From: Amorphochlora amoebiformis | Lineage: Eukaryota; Cercozoa; Chlorarachniophyceae | Direction: 5' to 3' | Assembly (NCBI GenBank): GCA_054601695.1 | Contig: BAAHQB010000083.1 | Location: 434,001-498,000, forward strand | DNA: 64,000 nucleotides | In this document: one piece after another, positions 49,088-64,000 of the stretch | Position numbering within the stretch: the first letter of the stretch is position 1 | Layout: each line of letters begins with the position of its first letter | Notes under the pieces: generated by a model | The model's database searches: none | Seen by the model: the letters and a program-made list of their open reading frames with translations, nothing else | Told to the model about the DNA's origin: nothing | Translations under genes and position numbers: made by a program

Positions 49088-49714
49088 TTATATATGTATA
49101 TATGCTAGTATATATACACATATACTAGTATTTTCTAGTATATTTATATATACACACATATACATATGTACTAGTACATATAACATTATATATATAGAAT
49201 TATATACTAGATATATGTTTTTTTCTATATATACATACATATATATATATATATATATCTAGATATATATACTAGATATATACAATATGTATACATATAT
49301 ATATATATATACTAGATATATACAATATGTATACTAGGTACACACGGCATCAACGATTAAAAAGATCATAAATATACACTGATACATGTACAGTCATGCA
49401 TATAATAATTACATATATATCTAATGGATACTCTGACTCAGTATATAGTGCGATCTGCAAGTACATGTATAATGTACGTATATCATGATATATTTAATTA
49501 TACATATACATATATCTATATCTATATATATATATATATCTCGGATAACACGACCCGTGATATCTGTTATATCATAGTCGATATATCATATGCGCATATC
49601 CGCATACCATAAGCTCATGATACGTATTTGATGAGATTTCAATCGGCGAGTCTAGACCTCTGTATGCGCGACTTCAAGGAAAAATTAAAACTGTTGGAGG
49701 TCCGAATAGAACAC
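47923..49714. other. AT-rich region without supported gene
   Basis: Unique AT-rich DNA and TA tracts. Contains a near-perfect palindrome at about 48537-48628 and a minisatellite of TATAGCTA/CTAGTATAG units at 48780-48925. ACTAGATATATACAATATG is duplicated at 49270 and 49311. The hAT element's 3' end may lie within the first few hundred bases. Confidence 0.6.
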
Positions 49715-49916
49715 TCAAATATCCACCTCGAAACCAGGCAATCCTTCTGTTGTGTGTTCTGAGTGGCTCTGCAAAGATTGTACATATAGTTGTGATTACA
49801 AATTTGTATATATATTTTTATATATGTATATATATATATATATATATTATATATATGTGTGTGTTTACAGCTGTATGTCACATAGTATATGGCACATAGG
49901 ATTTGGTATTTATACG

Positions 49917-49950
<34 letters not shown>

Positions 49951-50003
49951 TATATGTATTTATGTATATATATCATAGTATAACATACTGTATAGGTGAA
50001 ATG

Positions 50004-50049
<46 letters not shown>

Positions 50050-50301
50050 GCATATGTATATATATATATATATATATGTATACTATACATACATATTATG
50101 TATATATCCAATATTTGTACGATACACATAATCCTGTGTATGCACATTGCACATACACATATATGTGTGTAAATATATACATATATTTCTTATCGGTGCG
50201 TGAATGTAAAGGTTTGTATTACACATATATAGATATATATATCTATATTTATATATATATATATATATAATACTTATGTTCATATTTTACACACACATAT
50301 A

Positions 50302-50336
<35 letters not shown>

Positions 50337-50379
50337 AATGTATGTACATATATATATATATATATAAGTATATTATGTA

Positions 50380-50448
<69 letters not shown>

Positions 50449-50512
50449 CGCTCATACATGTATACATATATTTATATAAAAAAATAACTTAACTATAAAC
50501 ATATGGATATGT

Positions 50513-50570
<58 letters not shown>

Positions 50571-51299
50571 CATGTATATATATAAATATCTAAAATATGT
50601 ATATATTTTATACGTACATATTTGATATGTATGCATACGTACCTCCACTCCAGCACAGCCCAAATCGCACTCGGCATCCTTGGAAACCACAGAATCCTCG
50701 GAACCCAGAGGACCCTCGGAACCCAGAGGACCCCCGGAACCCAGAGGACCCTCGGAACCCAGAGGACCCTGGGGAGTAGGACCCCCGGAACCCAGAGGAC
50801 CCCCGGAACCCACAGGAGTCTTGGAACCCAGAGGTGTCTTGGTACCCAGAGAAGTCTTGAAACCCGGAATTGTCTTGAGAGGACCCTCGGAACCCAGAGA
50901 GTCCTCGGAACCTTCGGAACCTAAAGGACCTTCGGAGCCCGGAGGACCTCCGGAACCCAGAAAACCCTCGGAATCCAGAAACCCGAATAACTTAGGATTT
51001 TGGCTGATACGGTCAAAGATAGTTCTGGGCTCTAATCTGAGAGGGCATAGGTTTTCGTTAGGGTTAGGGTTAGGGTTAGGGTTAGGGTTAGGGTTAGGTT
51101 AGGGATAAGGCCAGTGTAGGAGGAGAGGATGAGGGTAAGTGAGAGGGAAGAGATTCGGGAGACTTTAAGAGGGAGAGAGAGAGAGAGAGGAGATAAAGAG
51201 GGAGATAAGAGAGAGAGAAGAGAGAGAGAGAAAAAGAGAGAGAGTGAGAGAAGAGAGAGAGAGAAGAGAGAGAGAGTGAGAGAAGAGAGAGAAGAGAGA

Positions 51300-51341
<42 letters not shown>

Positions 51342-51590
51342 CAGTTGAGAGAGAGAGATTGTGAGGACGGAGAGAAAGATGAGGGTTAGTGAGGCAGAAA
51401 GAAAGGTTAGGGAGAGAAATGCCTGTTGGTGGGCGGTGTTTTCCAAGGGCAAAACAATCTGATGATTTCTTCAAACTCGCGGATTACCTCTTTCCCTTGT
51501 TCTTGTATTTGTTCTTGTGTAGATATATATATATATATATGTGTGTGTGTATATATCTATATATATATAATGTGTGTGTGTGTTTATATG

Positions 51591-51629
<39 letters not shown>

Positions 51630-52278
51630 TTATATATATATTATATATACATATATATATATATGCGCATATATATGAGAATACACACATGTATAATATA
51701 ATATATATATATATGTATATAAATGTATATATGATATAGACAAGTAAGATTTCTCTATTGAACGGACTGTATCTGCCTTTATATATATATATATAATATA
51801 TATATATATAATATATATATATATACATACATATATCATATATATATATATATATTATATATCTGGTTATTGTATTTGTTCTAGTATATATGTATATGTA
51901 CATATATATTTTATATATATGTACATATGTACATATACATATTGTACATATATACATATATATATATATATAATGTATAGTATATGCATATATGATGTAG
52001 ATGTATGTAAATATGTTATATATACATATTATACTCAAATATATATACCACAAGACAAATATATGCACACATATACATATATTTACATATTCGTAAAAAT
52101 ATACTTGTAATATATTTATATCTACGAAATATAAATTTTGAATGTACAGAAGTAATATTTATATGTATACATATATAATATATATATATATATATATAAT
52201 ATATATATATATATATGTATATATATATGTATATATTCGATATATATAGCCTCAGGCTATTCTTCTTTCATTTTTCTG

Positions 52279-52313
<35 letters not shown>

Positions 52314-52377
52314 GATATATATATATATATATATATAATGATAATACATATTAATCATGAGATAGATTCCAAATGGT

Positions 52378-52438
<61 letters not shown>

Positions 52439-52487
52439 CACTTGATTGTTTCTTCTTTTGGTCACGAAAATATTTGCTCTTTGCCAT
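49715..52487 (-). CDS. Gly/Pro/Leu/Ser repeat protein, four exons, complete model
   Basis: 157 residues, no known family. Exons: 52442-52487 ([18 protein letters not shown]), 51488-51513 (QIQEQGKE), 50643-50990, 49715-49768 ([20 protein letters not shown]). Phases 1, 0, 0 match exactly; donors TCAA|GTGATA, GAG|GTAATC, GAG|GTACGT. The large exon is a 15-18-bp minisatellite encoding [16 protein letters not shown] repeats, collagen- or elastin-like in composition but without strict Gly-X-Y. It ends with [13 protein letters not shown]. Intron 2 holds telomere repeats and a 300-bp CT tract in the sense strand; introns 1 and 3 are TA. Confidence 0.6.
51057..51420 (+). repeat. TTAGGG tract followed by GA-rich tract
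   Basis: Telomere repeats at 51057-51106 and GA repeats at 51118-51420, within intron 2 of the repeat-protein gene. In the gene's sense these are CCCTAA and CT. Confidence 0.9.
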
Positions 52488-52490
52488 AAC

Positions 52491-52533
<43 letters not shown>

Positions 52534-52559
52534 CTAAAATACATATACACGTATAATAC

Positions 52560-52761
52560 ATATATCGCGAGAGAGAGAGAGAGAGAGATAGAGAGAGAAA
52601 GAGAGAATGAAACAGAAAGAGAGAATAGAGAGAGAGAGAGAGAAAGAGAGAGATAAGAGGGATATATGTACTAAATATACATATGTGTATATATGTGTAC
52701 ATATATATATACATATGTATATATATATATATATAGATATTTATAGATTATATATATATAC

Positions 52762-52794
<33 letters not shown>

Positions 52795-53007
52795 CATATA
52801 TATGACCGAACGAGAGCACAGAGCAAGTCAGAGCTCTAGTGAGAGAGAGAGAGAGAGAGAATTAGAAGAGAGAAGAGAGATAGAGAGAAGAGAGAAGAGA
52901 GATAGATATAAGAGAGAAGAGAGTGAGAGAGAGAGAGATAGATAGAGAGAAGAGAGAAGAGAGTGAGAGAGTTTAAAGGGAGAGAAGAGAGCTAGAGATA
53001 AGATATA

Positions 53008-53059
<52 letters not shown>

Positions 53060-53347
53060 GAGAGATAGAGAGTGAGAGTAGATAAGAGATATAGAGATAA
53101 GAGAGAGAGAGAGAGAGCGAGAGAAGAGAGAGATAGAAGAGATAGACAGATAGAAGAGAGAAATATAGAAGAGATAGAGAGATAAAAAAGAGAGAGAGAC
53201 ATAGAAAAGAGAGAGAGAGAGATAGAAAGAGAGAGATAGAGGGGAGAGAAAAAAGAGGGAGAGAGAAAAAAGAGGGAGAGAGGGTGAGATAGAAGAGAGA
53301 GAGGGAGATAGAAGAGAGAGAGAGAGGGATAGAAGAGATAGAGAGAT

Positions 53348-53387
<40 letters not shown>

Positions 53388-53576
53388 GAGAGAGATAGAA
53401 GAGAGAGATAGAGAGATAGAAGAGATAGAGATAGAGGAGAGAGAAAATAGAGAGATAGAGCGATAGAAGAGAGGGAGAGATAGAAGAGAGAGAGATAGAG
53501 AGAGAGAGATAGGAAAAGAGAGATAGAAGAGAGATAGAGAGATAGAAGAGAGAGAGAGATAGGAAGAGAGAGATGG

Positions 53577-53609
<33 letters not shown>

Positions 53610-54213
53610 TAGAAGAGAGAGAGATAGAAGAGAGAGAGAGAGATAGAAGAGAGAGAGAGAGAGAGATAGGAGAGAGAGTGGGATAGAAGAGATAGAGAGA
53701 TAGAAGAGAGAGAGAGAGATAGATAGAGATAGAAGAGAGAGAGATAGAAGAGAGAGAGATAGAAGAGAGAAAGAGATAGAAGAGAGAGAGATAGAAGAGA
53801 GAGAGAGAGATAGAAGAGAGAGGGAGAGATAGAAGAGAGAGAGAGAGAGATAGAAGAGAGAGAGAGAGAGATAGAAGAGAGAGGGAGAGATAGAAGAGAG
53901 AGAGGGAGAGATAGAAGAGAGAGAGAGAGATAGAAGAGAGAGAGAGAGACTGAAGAGAGAGAGAGAGAGATAGAGGAGAGAGAGTTAGATAGACGAGAAA
54001 GAGAGATAGAAGATATATATATATATATATATATATATAGGAGATTGAGAGAGTGAGAAAGAGAGAGAGAGGAAGAGAGAGACATAGGGGGAGAGAAATA
54101 GAAGAGAGAAAGAGAGATTCAATATATATATATATATATATATGCGTACATATATATATATATATATATGTAGATATGAATATGAGAGAAGAGAGAGAAA
54201 GATGAAAGATATG

Positions 54214-54278
<65 letters not shown>

Positions 54279-54330
54279 GAAGAGAGAGAGAGAGAGGTAC
54301 AAAGGTAAGAGAGAGCAACGAGAGACCTGG
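52560..54330 (+). repeat. GA-rich satellite block
   Basis: GAGAGATAGAAGAGAGA-type repeats from 52565-52660, 52830-53000 and 53057-54120, with TA insertions at 53010-53055, 54014-54040 and 54120-54260. The 496-codon Leu/Ser ORF on the minus strand is a translation of CTCTCT and is not a gene. Confidence 0.95.
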
Positions 54331-54340
54331 GGCAGAGGGG

Positions 54341-54381
<41 letters not shown>

Positions 54382-54538
54382 TACATATAATGTATGTATA
54401 TGTATGTATGTATGTGTGTGTCATAGATATAAATGTATGTGTGTACATGTGTGTATATATGTGCATATATATATATATAATATATATATATATGTATATA
54501 TAAACAGACATATTTACATGTACGTTATTCTTTTATAC

Positions 54539-54628
<90 letters not shown>

Positions 54629-54783
54629 GTATGTATGTTTGTATAGTGTGCAAATATATATATTTATATTTATAGATATACATATATATATATATACATA
54701 AATATATACATATATATATACTGTACATATTTATGTAAATATATATATATATATAATATACATAGCTTGAGATCACATTGTAC

Positions 54784-54828
<45 letters not shown>

Positions 54829-54867
54829 TATATATATATATATTTTAAACAAAGACTATATACATAC
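54331..54867. repeat. (TA)n block
   Basis: TA microsatellite with short unique words; 54761-54775 is the smallest remnant of the exon unit described at 54763-55272. Confidence 0.8.
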
Positions 54868-61953
<7,086 letters not shown>

Positions 61954-61968
61954 CTGTTTATTTACATG

Positions 61969-62019
<51 letters not shown>

Positions 62020-62113
62020 GTCTGTCTATATATATGTGTGCATACCTGTCCGCGCACAAACATATATATATGTATATATATTTATATATGTCATATATAT
62101 AAATACCTATAAC

Positions 62114-62157
<44 letters not shown>

Positions 62158-62225
62158 ATATATATAGTATTCGTCATTAGTATACGCTCACAAGCCTTCA
62201 ATGTATCACTGTTATATGCAATATT

Positions 62226-62267
<42 letters not shown>

Positions 62268-62305
62268 TATACATACATACATACATACATACAACCCAAG
62301 TCTTG

Positions 62306-62572
62306 TATCCAACCCAACCCCAACCCTAACCCTAACCCTAACCCTAACCCTAACCCTAACCCTAACCCTAACCCTAACCCTAACCCTAACCCTAACCCCA
62401 ACCCTAACCCTAACCCTAACCCCAACCCTAGCCCCAACCCTAACCCTAACCCAATCCGAGTCAATGGTCCTCGGACTAAGATATGCTAAATAATCTGATC
62501 CTAACCCTAACCCTAACCCCAACCCTAACCCTAACCCTAACCCTAACCCTAACCCTAACCCTAACCCTAACC
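62306..62572 (-). repeat. CCCTAA arrays, opposite orientation
   Basis: Two CCCTAA arrays separated by the spacer 62453-62502. Orientation is opposite to every array from 55.5 to 61.9 kb. 61960-62285 between them is TA. Confidence 0.97.
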
Positions 62573-62760
62573 CACTTAATCACCGACGGTAGTGAGAGAT
62601 GTTCGGAGGGGTTGAAAAATGGAGGGGGTGTGGGCGCTGGGGCAGGTTGGGTGGAATGCTTGTATTTTTTGTAGATTTGCCAGGGAGCCTTTAGGTCGCG
62701 GGGGGCCTCTCTGAGTATGTGTTTTTGTGTTTTGTTTGTTTGTTTTTGTTTGTTTGTTTT
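62573..62760. other. Unique G-rich island
   Basis: GGTAG acceptor-like site and an open plus-strand stretch (ERCSEGLKNGGGVGAGAG) to GCAG|GTTGGG; then (GTTT)n. Too short to call an exon. Confidence 0.35.
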
Positions 62761-62844
62761 GGCGTTCCTTTGGAAGTTATAATGATTAGATATATGTATT
62801 TATATATATATATGTATATATATGCATTTTACAGAGACAAATTT

Positions 62845-62898
<54 letters not shown>

Positions 62899-62939
62899 CT
62901 GATAATTGAAAACAGCGTCCCTTTGGAAGTTACAATACT

Positions 62940-62988
<49 letters not shown>

Positions 62989-63193
62989 ATATATATGTAT
63001 ATATTTATATATATACGTATATATATTTAGACAAATTTATATACAGATATATAGATATATATAGATATATATATATAGATGGATAGATAGATAGATATGT
63101 TTATATATATATATATATATTACTGATAATTGAAAACAGCGTCCCGTTGGAAGTTATAATACTTCGATTTATATATATATATATATATACACA

Positions 63194-63235
<42 letters not shown>

Positions 63236-63385
63236 TTAGACAAATTTATATACAAATATATAAATATATATAAATATATATATATATATATTATATATAC
63301 GTTTATATTCATATATATATATATATATATATATTACTGATAATTGAAAACAGCGTCCCGTTGGAATTTATAATACTTCGATTTA
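62761..63385 (+). repeat. Tandem satellite with conserved 50-bp core
   Basis: The core TTACTGATAATTGAAAACAG, then CGTCCC[TG]TTGGAAGTTA and TAATACTTCGAT, occurs at 62896, 63120 and 63333, with a partial copy at 62762. Spacing is 153, 224 and 213 bp; TA of variable length separates the cores. A second shared word, TTTAGACAAATTTATATACA, lies between cores. Confidence 0.9.
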
Positions 63386-63407
63386 TATCGTCCTTTCTCC
63401 TCCATTA

Positions 63408-63454
<47 letters not shown>

Positions 63455-63638
63455 GTATATATATATATGTGTGTGTGTGTGTGTATGTATATGTTATATG
63501 TATGTATATATATATATATATATATGTATATATGTGTGTGTGTGTAAATGTATTTGGATATATACATATATATATATATATATATGCGCAAAATGTTCGC
63601 ATGTATACATGTACATATTCATATGTATACAAATATTC

Positions 63639-63680
<42 letters not shown>

Positions 63681-64000
63681 AACATATATATATATATATA
63701 TATATAACATATACATATATATGTGTATATATATATATATAAATAACGAATATATATATATATATGTAAATATATATATCTATCTAATATATGTATACTA
63801 AAAAAAATATATGGTATGTATATATATATATATATATATAAATATATATATATATATGTATAAATACATATATATATAGATACATTGTTGAATTTGGGCC
63901 AGGTATTTGGAGTTTGGTTGTTTATATATTAACATATTATATATGTATATATATATATATATAATATATAATTCAACAGGCAGGGTTAGTGTTAGGGTTA
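63386..64000. repeat. (TA)n block ending at a new telomere-like tract
   Basis: TA/TG microsatellite; 63880-63935 is unique; 63981-64000 begins GGGTTAGTGTTAGGGTTA at the window edge. Confidence 0.85.

Noticed and set aside
49631-49762. 43-codon plus-strand ORF ending in a CaaX-like CCVF
   Set aside because: Attractive, but the opposite strand carries the last exon of a phased four-exon gene (49715-49768) with a good acceptor.
52828-54318. 496-codon Leu/Ser ORF on the minus strand
   Set aside because: Translation of the GA/CT satellite with no start context, domain or splice support.
62225-62522. ORFs of LGLGLG, RVRVRV and TLTLTL
   Set aside because: Telomere-repeat translation; also seen at 21.3, 58.0, 61.0 and 61.5 kb.

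Overview
This is nuclear DNA of an intron-rich eukaryote, most likely a unicellular protist or alga. The evidence is GT-AG introns throughout, a nuclear-encoded mitochondrial ATP synthase gamma subunit with a transit-peptide-like start, a cytoplasmic poly(A)-binding protein, an hAT transposase, and many TTAGGG-type telomere-like arrays. I cannot name the lineage. About half the window is (TA)n microsatellite, so nearly all long tyrosine/isoleucine ORFs are repeat translations. Real exons are short islands, recognised by splice sites and by reading phase carried from exon to exon.

Layout. 0.36-3.9 kb: minus-strand membrane-protein exons, with small duplicated exon-like units downstream. 4.1-4.6 kb: telomere-like tract and a tRNA-like (SINE-like) element. 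5.0-6.0 kb: minus-strand gene of unknown function. 7.0-9.7 kb: microsatellites and degenerate telomere repeats. 10.05-13.18 kb: complete nine-exon sulfotransferase gene (+). 14.5-27.2 kb: 22-exon gene (+) for a 746-residue type I membrane protein with long Pro/Thr repeats, built of exons with perfectly matching phases. 28.7-31.6 kb: four-exon poly(A)-binding protein (-), divergent from the two-exon ATP synthase gamma gene (+, 31.97-32.89 kb). 33.4-36.2 kb: minus-strand gene fragments. 37.97-38.10 kb: exon of an atypical Ras-like GTPase (-). 39.9-40.9 kb: 15-copy CA/GA minisatellite. 41.2-44.4 kb: isolated plus-strand exons, one encoding an RS-rich domain. 45.4-47.9 kb: three-exon hAT transposase with a Tudor-like N-terminus. 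49.7-52.5 kb: minus-strand gene for a Gly/Pro/Leu/Ser-repeat protein. 52.6-54.3 kb: GA-rich satellite. 54.9-61.95 kb: minus-strand gene whose nine phase-compatible exons are separated by introns largely made of telomere repeats. 62.3-64 kb: inverted CCCTAA arrays and a tandem satellite.

The most unusual aspect is how repeats and genes fit together. Introns are filled with sequences that have neither GT nor AG on the sense strand: TA, CCCTAA and CT. Exons or their acceptors are often tandemly duplicated. One transposase intron is bounded by a 17-bp direct repeat that carries both splice sites. These exon models are my own reading of splice sites and phase; no transcript or database evidence was available.
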